In this document: piece after piece, positions 46,433-54,543 of the stretch
Layout: every line of letters starts with the position of its first letter
How positions within the stretch are numbered: the stretch's first letter is position 1
Source: an uncultured Lachnospiraceae bacterium
GTDB taxonomy: Bacteria; Bacillota; Clostridia; Lachnospirales; Lachnospiraceae
Direction of reading: 5' to 3'
DNA: 64,000 nt
Assembly: GCA_910584725.1 (NCBI GenBank)
Contig: CAJUBE010000005.1
Coordinates: 76,407-140,406 of the forward strand
Made by a program: the position numbers and the translations under genes
Notes under the pieces: model-generated
Database searches by the model: none
What the model was told of the DNA's origin: nothing
What the model saw: only the letters and a program-made list of their open reading frames with translations

Positions 46433-46507
46433 CTGTGTTTCTGTACCTTGACAATTTCATACTTACATTGGAATTGATGCGGGAGATTTTATGAAATAAA
46501 CGGCAAA
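46433..46507 (+). repeat. Dispersed 75-bp repeat, left copy
   Basis: The core TACCTTGA(C/T)AATTTCATACTTACATT and the later TTTATG(A/G)AATAAACGG match the copy at 52255-52330, with substitutions and a one-base length difference. The two copies face the same way and bracket the 5.8-kb Rpn/VanZ island. The nature of the repeat is unknown. Confidence 0.75.
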
Positions 46508-46533
46508 ACGTTCATGCCTGTTCAAAAATGATA

Positions 46534-46562
46534 TTGACATCCAACGGCAGACCCGTTAGAAT
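46534..46562 (+). promoter_or_regulatory. Promoter with overlapping inverted repeat before the Rpn-like gene
   Basis: TTGACA (46534-46539) and TAGAAT (46557-46562) are 17 bases apart. The -10 box is part of an 8-bp inverted repeat, GTTAGAAT (46555-46562) with ATTCTAAC (46579-46586), which could serve as an operator or form a small leader hairpin. Confidence 0.65.
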
Positions 46563-46588
46563 AAACCTAATCAAAGAAATTCTAACAG

Positions 46589-47521
46589 GTGTGCGCTCTG
46601 CACGTTCAAGACAGATTCTGTCGGATTTTCTTTATTAACACAACAGAAAACGGCAGGAGAAGACGGAGCGGCGCAGGCCTTTGCGGCATATCGTATCCTG
46701 CCACAGAAAGGGAGGATGACATATGTCAAGAAAAAGGAAAAAAGCTTGAGATTGTAACGATCGAAAGCGCAGTTTATGTGGTGATGAAAAATGACCTTGC
46801 CTATATTCTGTCAGGCACATTAAGCATGTATGAGCACCAGAGTACATATAGTCCGAACCTACCGGTAAGGTTTCTGATCTATCTGGCACAGGAATATCAG
46901 ATGGTGATAGACAAAGCGGAGAGAAGTCTGTATGGAACCGGACAGATCAGCCTGCCCACACCCCAGTGTGTTGTCTTTTACAATGGTATGAAAGAGATGC
47001 CGGAGGAACAGACGCTCAGACTGTCGGATGCTTTTGAAAATAAGAGAGCGAAAGCCGATGTGGAGCTGACCGTGCGGATGCTGAACATCAACTATGGACA
47101 CAATAAGCTTCTGATGGAGAAGTGCAGGATTTTGGAGGAGTATTCTAAGCTGGTGGCTGTTATGAGGGAACGGATGCTTACTGAAAAGGAAACACAGACA
47201 GCCTTAAACCAAGCTGTGGATTACTGCATAGAGAACGATATATTAAAAGGATTTTTGTTAAAGAACCGTGCGGAGGTGTTGGGGATGCTGCTGGAAGAGT
47301 TTGATGCAGAAAAATATGAGAGAACATTACGCAGTGAAGGACGGGAAGAAGGACGGGAGGAAGGAAGAGAAGAAGGACGGGAGGAAGGAGAAGAAAAGGT
47401 AAACAGGCTCGGCATTCTTTTGACAGAGGCGGGGCGGGAAAACGACTTCTTAAGATCCCTGTCGGACCGGAAATTTCAGAAAAGATTGTTTGTTGAATTT
47501 GGTCTGGAGGATGAAAAGTAA
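46589..47521 (+). pseudogene. Rpn-family nuclease/transposase-like gene, 5' end damaged
   Basis: From the KLEIVTIESAVYVV segment (about base 46741) to the end, the protein matches my knowledge of the Rpn (PD-(D/E)XK, recombination-promoting nuclease) family. It has an LSMYEHQSTYSPNLPVRFLIYL core with the E-x-Q element and a LNINYGHNKLLMEKC segment. The 50 residues before it look like out-of-frame sequence, and no good start codon with ribosome site exists. The normal N-terminal about 40-50 residues therefore seem lost to frameshift. Near the end, four 12-base units encode GREE repeats (47339-47386). Confidence 0.7.
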
Positions 47522-47546
47522 AGGAGAACAAACTAAAGCATAGTCC

Positions 47547-47595
47547 AAAAATCTGATGTAAGATATGGAATTGCCCTAAATTACATCAGATTTTT
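47547..47595. terminator. Perfect inverted-repeat terminator between Rpn-like and VanZ-like genes (copy 1)
   Basis: A 15-bp perfect stem pairs 47547-47561 (AAAAATCTGATGTAA) with 47581-47595, ending in a T run. A's on the other arm allow function in both directions. An identical structure occurs at 49798-49846. Confidence 0.8.
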
Positions 47596-47619
47596 GCATT
47601 TAGTTATGGAGTGTTTTAA

Positions 47620-48279
47620 ATGAATCAAGGCATTCTTTTATCCGGCAGTACTTATAAGACAGCATTGAACGAAATGACACAGGTAAAAACCCTCGTAATC
47701 ATGCAGCTGAAATCTGCACTGGGGTACCTTCCCCGTGGCTGTATATATGCAGCCGGGTTCACGTGCGCCGTACTTTTCATGGGCGCCATATGGAAATTTG
47801 GCCTGCACAGAAAAGTTGGCAAATATTTCTGGCAGCGTCTTTTGGTCGGATTTTTCTTCTTTGTCTATATATACTGTGTCCTGCAGCTGACGATTTTTTC
47901 CAGGGAGCCCGGAAATTATGGCGGCATCGATTGGCGTTTTCTGGTCAGGTGGAATGAAAATGACAATCAGAAAGCTTTTTTGCTCGCAAATATCATAATG
48001 TTTATTCCCTTCGGGGTTTTGTTTCCGATGCTTGGAAAGGTTTTTGTACATATTTTAGTATCGCTGCCAACGGCCATGGCTTGCAGTATATGTATAGAAG
48101 CCTTGCAGCTAAAATATCAGCTTGGATTTTGCCAGTTAGACGACGTAGCAGCGAACACGGTAGGATTTCTGATTGGTTTTCTTATTTTTCTGATGCTGCA
48201 GGATGTTTATTTATTTGCAGTTTGGTTACTATGCTGTTGCGAGTCAAGAAATGTCAGGGACGGGGATGTTCCCAAGTGA
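47620..48279 (+). CDS. VanZ-like family membrane protein, copy 1
   Basis: This 219-residue protein has about five membrane spans. The VanZ-like core is visible: REPGNYGGIDWRFLVRWNENDNQ, IIMFIPFGVLFPML and LQLKYQLGFCQLDDVAANTVGFLIGF (QLDDVAANTVG being the family hallmark). VanZ gives low-level teicoplanin resistance by an unknown mechanism; most family members have no known role. It is identical to the copy at 49871 except for one residue near the C-terminus (Val here, Phe there). Confidence 0.85.
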   Translation: MNQGILLSGSTYKTALNEMTQVKTLVIMQLKSALGYLPRGCIYAAGFTCAVLFMGAIWKFGLHRKVGKYFWQRLLVGFFFFVYIYCVLQLTIFSREPGNYGGIDWRFLVRWNENDNQKAFLLANIIMFIPFGVLFPMLGKVFVHILVSLPTAMACSICIEALQLKYQLGFCQLDDVAANTVGFLIGFLIFLMLQDVYLFAVWLLCCCESRNVRDGDVPK

Positions 48280-48321
48280 TACAGGTAATGCTGCCAAGCT
48301 GCTTCGTATGGCATTGGGGGC

Positions 48322-48456
48322 CTGATCCTCCAGACAAAAATTCATTCTGCCGACGGCGAGCTTGTGGAACAGATCACGGAGACCTCATTTATATTTATCA
48401 GGCATAAATTAAAATCTAGTAAAATCAGTGGGTTTGACGATTTAATAGTTGCCTAA
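48322..48456 (+). pseudogene. Possible remnant of a coding sequence
   Basis: Between VanZ copy 1 and the hydrolase, one frame reads IGGLILQTKIHSADGELVEQ and continues through about 27 more residues to a TAA, with protein-like composition but no start codon or ribosome site. It could be the 3' end of a lost gene. I cannot name the family, and the call is weak. Confidence 0.3.
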
Positions 48457-48486
48457 AGGTCATCAATACAAAAGGAGGACAGTGTT

Positions 48487-49359
48487 ATGAAGAGAAACCA
48501 CAAAAAGAAAGCGCAATATGATCATAGCGGGTTCAAACGGTCTTTTGTAGAGAACCTTGAAGTTATCTGCGCACATGCAAAAGGGGAAGCAAGGGGAAGC
48601 ATTGTCTTTGTGCATGGCGTATGCCACGGTGCATGGTGCTGGGAAAATTTCCTGAGGGATTTTTCGGATAGAGGATATGACTGTTTCGCCTTGAGCTTGC
48701 GAGGGCATGGGAACAGTGCCAGCCATGGTTTGCGCAAACAGTTATATTCCGTAGCATGCTATGTCAGTGATGTAAAGAAAGTAGTTGAACAATGTAGTAA
48801 AAAGGCGCACGAAAAACCATTTCTGATGGGGCATTCCATGGGCGGTGCAATCGTGCAGCAATATATAGATAAATATTCGGAAACGATCAAGGGCGCGATA
48901 CTGCTGGCTCCTGTGACGGCAGAGGGGATGGGATGGAAATGCTGCGGTAGGTTAGCGAGTTCAAAAAGTGGTTGGTGTTCTTTGCTTACCATATTGTTCG
49001 GATGGAACGTGAAACAATGGTTGAAAAATTCCACTTTTTTTGTGGCGATGGATCCGGATGGCGATACCACGCCAAGAATCGTTGATGAGGATAAGCTTGC
49101 CCGTTATAACAAACTTTTATGTGCCGAATCCGTAAGGGCTGTGTGGGGCCTGATTCACTATAAACTGAGTGGCGCTGTAAATATCCCTGTCTTTGTTATA
49201 GGTTCAGATACGGATGCCTTTTTCCCAGCAGATTCATTGAAAAAGACAGCTGGATTTTACGGGACGACGCCGACGATATTAAACGGATTATGCCATGATA
49301 TCATGCTGGACCCGGAATGGGAACAGGCGGCGCAGGCGATTGGGGAATTTCTTAAATGA
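48487..49359 (+). CDS. Alpha/beta hydrolase
   Basis: This is a serine hydrolase of the alpha/beta fold: oxyanion region FVHGVCHGAWCW (about 39-50), nucleophile elbow GHSMGG (about 116-121), acid IGSDTDAFFP (about 239-248) and catalytic His in NGLCHDIMLD (about 260-269). There is no signal peptide, so it is cytoplasmic. AAGGAGG precedes the start. Substrate unknown; lipase, esterase or lactonase activity are all possible. It lies between the two copies of the Rpn/VanZ repeat, so recombination between them would delete it. Confidence 0.85.
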   Translation: MKRNHKKKAQYDHSGFKRSFVENLEVICAHAKGEARGSIVFVHGVCHGAWCWENFLRDFSDRGYDCFALSLRGHGNSASHGLRKQLYSVACYVSDVKKVVEQCSKKAHEKPFLMGHSMGGAIVQQYIDKYSETIKGAILLAPVTAEGMGWKCCGRLASSKSGWCSLLTILFGWNVKQWLKNSTFFVAMDPDGDTTPRIVDEDKLARYNKLLCAESVRAVWGLIHYKLSGAVNIPVFVIGSDTDAFFPADSLKKTAGFYGTTPTILNGLCHDIMLDPEWEQAAQAIGEFLK

Positions 49360-49370
49360 TACAAATATGA

Positions 49371-49772
49371 ATGCTGTATAAGCTTCTGATGGAGAAGTGC
49401 AGAATTTTGGAGGAGTATTCTAAGCTGGTGGCTGTTATGAGGGAACCGATGCTTACTGAAAAGGAAACACAGACAGCCTTAAACCAAGCTGTGGATTACT
49501 GCATAGAGAACGATATATTAAAAGGATTTTTGTTAAAGAACCGTGCGGAGGTGTTGGGGATGCTGCTGGAAGAGTTTGATGCAGAGAAATATGAGAGAAC
49601 ATTACGCAGTGAAGGACGGGAAGAAGGAAGAGAAGAAGGAGAAGAAAAGGTAAACAGGCTCGGCATTCTTTTGACAGAGGCGGGGCGGGAAAACGACTTC
49701 TTAAGATCCCTGTCGGACCGGAAATTTCAGAAAAGATTGTTTGTTGAATTTGGTCTGGAGGATGAAAAGTAA
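49371..49772 (+). pseudogene. Truncated Rpn-like gene, copy 2 (C-terminal part only)
   Basis: The frame begins abruptly at KLLMEKCRILEEYSKLVAV and matches the last 130 residues of the copy at 46589-47521. The nuclease core with the E-x-Q element is missing, so it cannot encode an active enzyme. It carries two GREE units instead of four. One substitution changes Arg to Pro (MREPMLT). Confidence 0.85.
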
Positions 49773-49797
49773 AGGAGAACAAACTAAAGCATAGTCC

Positions 49798-49846
49798 AAA
49801 AATCTGATGTAAGATATGGAATTGCCCTAAATTACATCAGATTTTT
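49798..49846. terminator. Perfect inverted-repeat terminator (copy 2)
   Basis: This is the same 15-bp stem as at 47547-47595, pairing 49798-49812 with 49832-49846. Confidence 0.8.
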
Positions 49847-49870
49847 GCATTTAGTTATGGAGTGTTTTAA

Positions 49871-50530
49871 ATGAATCAAGGCATTCTTTTATCCGGCAGT
49901 ACTTATAAGACAGCATTGAACGAAATGACACAGGTAAAAACCCTCGTAATCATGCAGCTGAAATCTGCACTGGGGTACCTTCCCCGTGGCTGTATATATG
50001 CAGCCGGGTTCACGTGCGCCGTACTTTTCATGGGCGCCATATGGAAATTTGGCCTGCACAGAAAAGTTGGCAAATATTTCTGGCAGCGTCTTTTGGTCGG
50101 ATTTTTCTTCTTTGTCTATATATACTGTGTCCTGCAGCTGACGATTTTTTCCAGGGAGCCCGGAAATTATGGCGGCATCGATTGGCGTTTTCTGGTCAGG
50201 TGGAATGAAAATGACAATCAGAAAGCTTTTTTGCTCGCAAATATCATAATGTTTATTCCCTTCGGGGTTTTGTTTCCGATGCTTGGAAAGGTTTTTGTAC
50301 ATATTTTAGTATCGCTGCCAACGGCCATGGCTTGCAGTATATGTATAGAAGCCTTGCAGCTAAAATATCAGCTTGGATTTTGCCAGTTAGACGACGTAGC
50401 AGCGAACACGGTAGGATTTCTGATTGGTTTTCTTATTTTTCTGATGCTGCAGGATGTTTATTTATTTGCAGTTTGGTTACTATGCTGTTGCGAGTCAAGA
50501 AATGTCAGGGACGGGGATTTTCCCAAGTGA
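49871..50530 (+). CDS. VanZ-like family membrane protein, copy 2
   Basis: It differs from the protein at 47620 only by Phe for Val near the C-terminus (DGDFPK). The ribosome site and the upstream 100 bases are also the same, so both copies should be expressed alike. The QLDDVAANTVG motif and about five membrane spans are intact. See copy 1 for the family. Confidence 0.85.
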   Translation: MNQGILLSGSTYKTALNEMTQVKTLVIMQLKSALGYLPRGCIYAAGFTCAVLFMGAIWKFGLHRKVGKYFWQRLLVGFFFFVYIYCVLQLTIFSREPGNYGGIDWRFLVRWNENDNQKAFLLANIIMFIPFGVLFPMLGKVFVHILVSLPTAMACSICIEALQLKYQLGFCQLDDVAANTVGFLIGFLIFLMLQDVYLFAVWLLCCCESRNVRDGDFPK

Positions 50531-50614
50531 TACAGGTAATATTGCCAAGCTTCTGCGTATGCAAATATTTGCTTAATCAGCAGACACTATTTATACATTA
50601 AAGATGAAGAGATT

Positions 50615-51514
50615 ATGAATTTATCAACAACTGCTATAGAAAAAGAATTAAGTCAGTTTTTATCAACTGCATATACAATATTGTTCAAAGAGTATTTTTT
50701 GTTTACTTTGGCAATGATCATTTCGTGTGTGATATTTCCAGTGTTTATCGTGAGGATACTTGGGAAATATGAGCGGAATCGTGTCCCGAAAGCGTATCTT
50801 TTTAAGGTAACAACAAAGCTGGAATTGCATTATACAATAGTATGCTCATTATTAGTGATTGCAGCAGTTAATGTTTATCAAAGTATACAATTGGCGCAAA
50901 ACACAGACATTTTTGATCATTGGATTATTCTGTGGAGTATTTCGCTGATGCTCTTTACAGTTCCTGCTGTATATTTCTTATCTAAGTTTCGCTCCAAAGG
51001 TCTTATCATGACAGGCATGCTTGTTATGCTTGACTGCGCATACTGTCAGTATTTGCGTATGCTAAGGGTAAAGGCGATTATTGAGCGCTCAAAGAATTTT
51101 AAAACAGTTGCGAGATATGGATATTATATGATGGCTGACAGCCTGGTTGTAGAATCCATGATTTTAAGCTTACTTGCAGTTATCATTCTTGCATTGATTG
51201 TCTTCTATTACTATAAGCGCCGTTTTTTGTTCATGCCCGGTAAACTTAATATGTTGTCTTGCCCGCAATGTGGAAAAGCAATAAGCAGGGGAGACGATTT
51301 TTGCATATGCTGCGGACAAATGCTAAGAGTCAATCCAATACAGCAAACAATAAAACCATTAGATAAAGAGAGATATTGTAGAAAATGTGGAAGGGCTATT
51401 TTTGGATGGAAATGTGTTAATTGCGATTCTTCGGCACAAGGATTGAAAAATTTATTGGAAGGTTCCGGTCGGCTTATCATGCTTCGGTTCCTGACACTAT
51501 ATTACATAGGGTGA
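50615..51514 (+). CDS. Membrane protein with two zinc-ribbon-like motifs
   Basis: I do not recognise a named family. About five hydrophobic segments lie in the first 205 residues. The C-terminal cytoplasmic part has CPQCGKAISRGDDFCICCG (about 214-232) and CRKCGRAIFGWKCVNC (about 254-269), each with paired CxxC elements able to hold one zinc. The last 30 residues (after SSAQGLKN) look unlike a natural end, and the next frame overlaps them, so a frameshift may have cut the gene. No ribosome site is obvious before the ATG (GAAGAGATT only). Confidence 0.6.
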   Translation: MNLSTTAIEKELSQFLSTAYTILFKEYFLFTLAMIISCVIFPVFIVRILGKYERNRVPKAYLFKVTTKLELHYTIVCSLLVIAAVNVYQSIQLAQNTDIFDHWIILWSISLMLFTVPAVYFLSKFRSKGLIMTGMLVMLDCAYCQYLRMLRVKAIIERSKNFKTVARYGYYMMADSLVVESMILSLLAVIILALIVFYYYKRRFLFMPGKLNMLSCPQCGKAISRGDDFCICCGQMLRVNPIQQTIKPLDKERYCRKCGRAIFGWKCVNCDSSAQGLKNLLEGSGRLIMLRFLTLYYIG

Positions 51515-51543
51515 TTACTGCCGCAACAGGCTGTGGCTATTGC

Positions 51544-52239
51544 ATGTTACGAAGCATATGCGAATTATGGATGCTGGTTGTGCAGTTATGTTGTACGATC
51601 TGCCTGCTCGTATCTCTGTTTAGTACAAAGAATTGGATCAGGTGCATGCGGTGGGTAAAGAGGGGATTGACGGATGTACGAGGAGTACCGGGAAAGAATA
51701 GCGCCCAGAAAAAGTTTGAGCGGCAAGAGCGGATTGCGTCGGCTATAGCAGTGGTAATTGCTATAGTGTTTTTGGGAGGAGGCCCTTTAGGAGCATGGAT
51801 GTTTTCGCCGAGTAAAGGAGAAGCGGTCGATGCAAAAAATACGTATTTGGATCAGGCTAAAATGGCAGTAATGGGCTATGCCATTGATATATCAAATGAT
51901 CTTTTAAAGATAAAAACTTCTAAAACATTGACAGAGGAAGAAAAGGAAAACCTATATATCCTTATTGATGCCCAATTGGAAGCAGATCAGCTGATTCTCG
52001 ACTATGATATAACAGGACTTGAAGATTATGAGGAGCTTCATGCAGGGCTTTGCAGTTTATGTGCAGATGATATGAGGATGATTCAGAAGATCAAGGATTC
52101 TATAGAGAATGGACTGGTGCCCTCACAAGAACTACTGCAGAATTATGTAAGTTTGCGGGGAGAAAATTATTCGTGGGTTTTTGAAAAGCTTGGTCAGGAG
52201 GATGTAGGGGAAGCTTTGGAAAGTGCTTTTGATATATAG
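51544..52239 (+). CDS. Hypothetical two-span membrane protein
   Basis: I choose ATG at 51544; the frame is open earlier, to about 51421. Two hydrophobic segments (about 8-30 and 63-85) precede an acidic helical domain to the end (from SKGEAVDAKNTYLD). No known motif is visible. It overlaps the altered 3' end of the zinc-ribbon protein in another frame; the two may be pieces of one ancestral gene or a two-gene unit. Low certainty about start and function. Confidence 0.5.
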   Translation: MLRSICELWMLVVQLCCTICLLVSLFSTKNWIRCMRWVKRGLTDVRGVPGKNSAQKKFERQERIASAIAVVIAIVFLGGGPLGAWMFSPSKGEAVDAKNTYLDQAKMAVMGYAIDISNDLLKIKTSKTLTEEEKENLYILIDAQLEADQLILDYDITGLEDYEELHAGLCSLCADDMRMIQKIKDSIENGLVPSQELLQNYVSLRGENYSWVFEKLGQEDVGEALESAFDI

Positions 52240-52601
52240 AAGGTAAAAAGTTAGCTGTGCTTTAATACCTTGATAATTTCATACTTACATTAGAGATTGG
52301 CATGGAAGTCTTTATGGAATAAACGGTAAATTTGTCTTTTTAATTCCCCGATGTATCCATAGTGATAGTGATATGACAAAAAATACAAAATTTTACATGA
52401 CAAGACATTGTGTGCAGGGTGTTGTTCTTAATATAATGATAAAAATGCGTAAAATTTGTAAAATTTTGCACCATTTTGAAATATTGACACTTATAAGTGC
52501 TGATTGGTACATGGTAGGATGAAAGTGTTGAAAATAAAGAAACAAAACGCGGGCGCTGTGGAAGGGGCAGTACGCTCGGTGTGAGAGAAAAGGAGAGAGA
52601 C
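52240..52601 (+). other. Intergenic region before the chemoreceptor gene
   Basis: These 362 AT-rich bases hold the right copy of the 75-bp repeat (52255-52330). A possible promoter has TTGTGT at 52408-52413 and TATAAT at 52432-52437 with an 18-base spacer. A perfect 12-base palindrome, CACTTATAAGTG, lies at 52488-52499. A TTGACA at 52484 lacks a matching -10 box. No gene is supported here. Confidence 0.55.
52255..52330 (+). repeat. Dispersed 75-bp repeat, right copy
   Basis: This is the partner of 46433-46507 in the same orientation. Together they bracket the Rpn/VanZ/hydrolase/zinc-ribbon block. Confidence 0.75.
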
Positions 52602-54143
52602 ATGGAACAGAAAAATTTGACAGCATTGGACGTGTATATCAGCAAAGTGTATAAGATAACACTTTTGTCCATTACGCTCACCTGCCTGCTGGGCGGACTT
52701 TCCAGCACGATGGATCGTTTGTCGGGATTTTACCAAAATATCAGTCTCGGTGTGTTTATTTTTTGCGATCTGACAAATGTATTGTATGTGATAATCGCTG
52801 TTTTCTTAATCAAAACGGGATATGAGAATGGCGTGGTAAAGCCGGAAAAGCTGAAGCAAAGCAAAGTTTTTCTGATTGTCATTATGCTTGTCCAGTACAA
52901 CATACTGCTGTACATGGCGCCGGTGAGGGAGTTCTGGGCGTTTTCTTTTTTGTTTGTTGTGGTGACGGGGTTGTTTCTGGACTCGAAGGTGGTGTTAATC
53001 ACGATTCTGGAAATTTCGGTTTCGCTGTTGATCTCATGGGTGATAGACGGTGACGCTTTCCTGCCTGTGAAGGATGAAATGTTTCAGTCCGCCATTATAA
53101 ACAGGGTACTCTGCCTGGTGCTGACGATGATATATATTTATCTGATTGTCCGTATGGTTTCCCGTCATCTCATTGCAGCCAAAAAGGATGAGATGGATAA
53201 GAACAACGAGAGAGTGCAGAATGTGCTCAATAAGGTGACGCATATTGCCGGGGAACTGGGCGGCGCCAGTCAGGCGCTGGTGGGGGCAGCACAGACGGAA
53301 AGCGCCTCCACGGAGCAGCTATTTGCAATCAGTGAGAACCTTCTGGAACACAGCGGACAGATGATAGATAAATCGGAGCAAAGCCGGAAAAATCTGATGA
53401 ATCTGGAAGAAAGCAGCCGCAATATGGAACTCAAGATGCAGGATGTCAATCGCATTTCTCAGGAGCTGGCTGAGATTTCTGTATCAAACGAACAGTCATT
53501 AAATCACCTTATGGGTATGAGCCAGGATGTGGAGAAATCCACAGACAAGACAAAGGAAGTTACGGATAAATTGTTAATGGAGTCGGGGGAGATTGGCTCA
53601 ACGCTGGATATTATCAATGAGATTGCGGAGTCCATCAATCTGCTTGCGCTGAATGCTTCCATTGAAGCGGCGCGCGCCGGGGAAGCCGGTCGTGGATTTG
53701 CCGTTGTGGCACAGGAAGTAGGACATCTGGCGGATAATACGAAAGAATCCCTGCAAAAAGTCGGAGAGGTGGTAAACCGCGTGCAGATCGGTACGCACAA
53801 TGTATCTGAGTTTATGAGCCAGAATGCGCAGCAGCTTATGAATCAGAATAAGGTAATTCAGGAAACCGTGGAAGGCATCCGCACCATGATGGATCTGTTA
53901 AAGAAGTCTGTGGAGGCAATAGAGGAAGCTGAGAATATTCGTGGAATACAGCGCGGCGTGATTCAGGGAACGGTCGAGATCAATGAGGATATCGCGGAGC
54001 GCATTCGGTCTGAAAATGATGAATTTACCAATATTGCAAGTATGGTGCAGAGCAACAGAGAGGAAATAATGGAACTGTCCGGACAGGTGGACACCATCAA
54101 TTCGATGGTGGGAGAGCTGGAGAAACTGTTGGTGACGGAATGA
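52602..54143 (+). CDS. Methyl-accepting chemotaxis protein
   Basis: ATG at 52602 has AAGGAG seven bases upstream; a GTG at 52581 is less likely. The N-terminal about 190 residues contain about six membrane spans with little extracellular loop, so sensing is probably within or near the membrane. The cytoplasmic coiled coil carries the conserved hairpin tip: LLALNASIEAARAGEAGRGF (about 344-363) and VVAQEVGHLADNT. It signals to CheA. No other chemotaxis gene is in the window. Confidence 0.9.
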   Translation: MEQKNLTALDVYISKVYKITLLSITLTCLLGGLSSTMDRLSGFYQNISLGVFIFCDLTNVLYVIIAVFLIKTGYENGVVKPEKLKQSKVFLIVIMLVQYNILLYMAPVREFWAFSFLFVVVTGLFLDSKVVLITILEISVSLLISWVIDGDAFLPVKDEMFQSAIINRVLCLVLTMIYIYLIVRMVSRHLIAAKKDEMDKNNERVQNVLNKVTHIAGELGGASQALVGAAQTESASTEQLFAISENLLEHSGQMIDKSEQSRKNLMNLEESSRNMELKMQDVNRISQELAEISVSNEQSLNHLMGMSQDVEKSTDKTKEVTDKLLMESGEIGSTLDIINEIAESINLLALNASIEAARAGEAGRGFAVVAQEVGHLADNTKESLQKVGEVVNRVQIGTHNVSEFMSQNAQQLMNQNKVIQETVEGIRTMMDLLKKSVEAIEEAENIRGIQRGVIQGTVEINEDIAERIRSENDEFTNIASMVQSNREEIMELSGQVDTINSMVGELEKLLVTE

Positions 54144-54173
54144 ACAGGGAAGGGGACTTTTTCCGTTTACAAA

Positions 54174-54203
54174 AAAAAGCCGAAGCGAAAGCTTCGGCTT
54201 TTT
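54174..54203. terminator. Bidirectional terminator between chemoreceptor and tRNA-Ser
   Basis: A perfect 13-bp stem AAAAAGCCGAAGC pairs with GCTTCGGCTTTTT around a GAAA tetraloop. It ends transcription of the chemoreceptor on + and of the tRNA on -. Confidence 0.9.
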
Positions 54204-54205
54204 AG

Positions 54206-54291
54206 CGGAGATGGAGGGATTCGAACCCTCGTGCCCCGGAGGGCTAACGCATTTCGAGTGCGCCCCGTTATGACCACTTCGATACATCTCC
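54206..54291 (-). tRNA. tRNA-Ser (anticodon CGA)
   Basis: On the - strand the sequence folds as a class II tRNA: acceptor GGAGATG with CATCTCC, a GGTTCGAATCC T-loop, a long variable arm typical of serine, and the anticodon loop CTCGAAA. It reads UCG codons. The discriminator is G, as in tRNA-Ser. CCA is not encoded. Confidence 0.92.
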
Positions 54292-54438
54292 GTACGAATA
54301 AGATTATATGTTGAAATGAAATCCTTGTCTACTGTTTTTCAAAAATCTTTTCTAAAATCTTTTCGCGGACGTAGAAAACACCTTGGATGGCACTTGGTTG
54401 GCGTCCGCATTCAATGAATTTCTTTTGTGTACCGGATA

Positions 54439-54447
54439 TGATATAAT
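54439..54447 (+). promoter_or_regulatory. Extended -10 promoter of tadA
   Basis: TGATATAAT fits an extended -10 element (TGnTATAAT). No good -35 is present, as is usual for this class. A small hairpin GGCAG...CTGCC follows in the roughly 90-base leader. Confidence 0.6.
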
Positions 54448-54543
54448 GTATGCGTTGGCAGTAGAGATCTGCCGGGCGGGTGCTGGGGGATCGGGGTGCA
54501 GATATAAGTATGGGGAAATGAAAGCCCTCACATGGAGGACGGT

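Larger units (their letters stand above)
46198..46588 (+). other. Intergenic region at the left edge of the Rpn/VanZ island
   Basis: No supported gene lies in these 391 bases. The region holds one copy of a roughly 75-bp repeat (46433-46507) whose partner lies at 52255-52330, and a good promoter at 46534-46562. The first 230 bases hold nothing I can name. Confidence 0.6.
47103..48310 (+). repeat. 1.2-kb direct repeat, copy 1 (3' part of Rpn-like gene plus VanZ-like gene)
   Basis: This block matches 49378-50561 almost base for base. The main difference is 24 extra bases here, two 12-base GREE-coding units. A few substitutions lie in the Rpn part and at the distal end. The near identity implies recent duplication or ongoing gene conversion. 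Confidence 0.92.
49378..50561 (+). repeat. 1.2-kb direct repeat, copy 2
   Basis: This is the partner of 47103-48310. It holds the truncated Rpn-like sequence and the second VanZ-like gene. The left junction falls in the middle of the Rpn gene, 19 bases after the stop of the hydrolase. Confidence 0.92.

Noticed and set aside
47339..47396. Short regular repeats as a possible CRISPR array
   Set aside because: Units are 12 bases long, without spacers, and encode GREE in frame; no cas genes are in the window.
48081..48407. 108-codon open frame overlapping VanZ copy 1 and continuing downstream
   Set aside because: It is out of frame with the conserved VanZ gene, Cys/Arg-rich and lacks a ribosome site; the matching frame in copy 2 ends differently.
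52484..52520. Promoter for the chemoreceptor at TTGACA 52484
   Set aside because: The hexamers at normal spacing (GTACAT/TACATG) match poorly; the TATAAT at 52432 is a better candidate.
54458..54530. Small SRP RNA near tadA/dnaX, a common location in Firmicutes
   Set aside because: Only a small GGCAG/CTGCC hairpin is seen; the conserved SRP helix 8 motifs are not present here or between tadA and pfkA.
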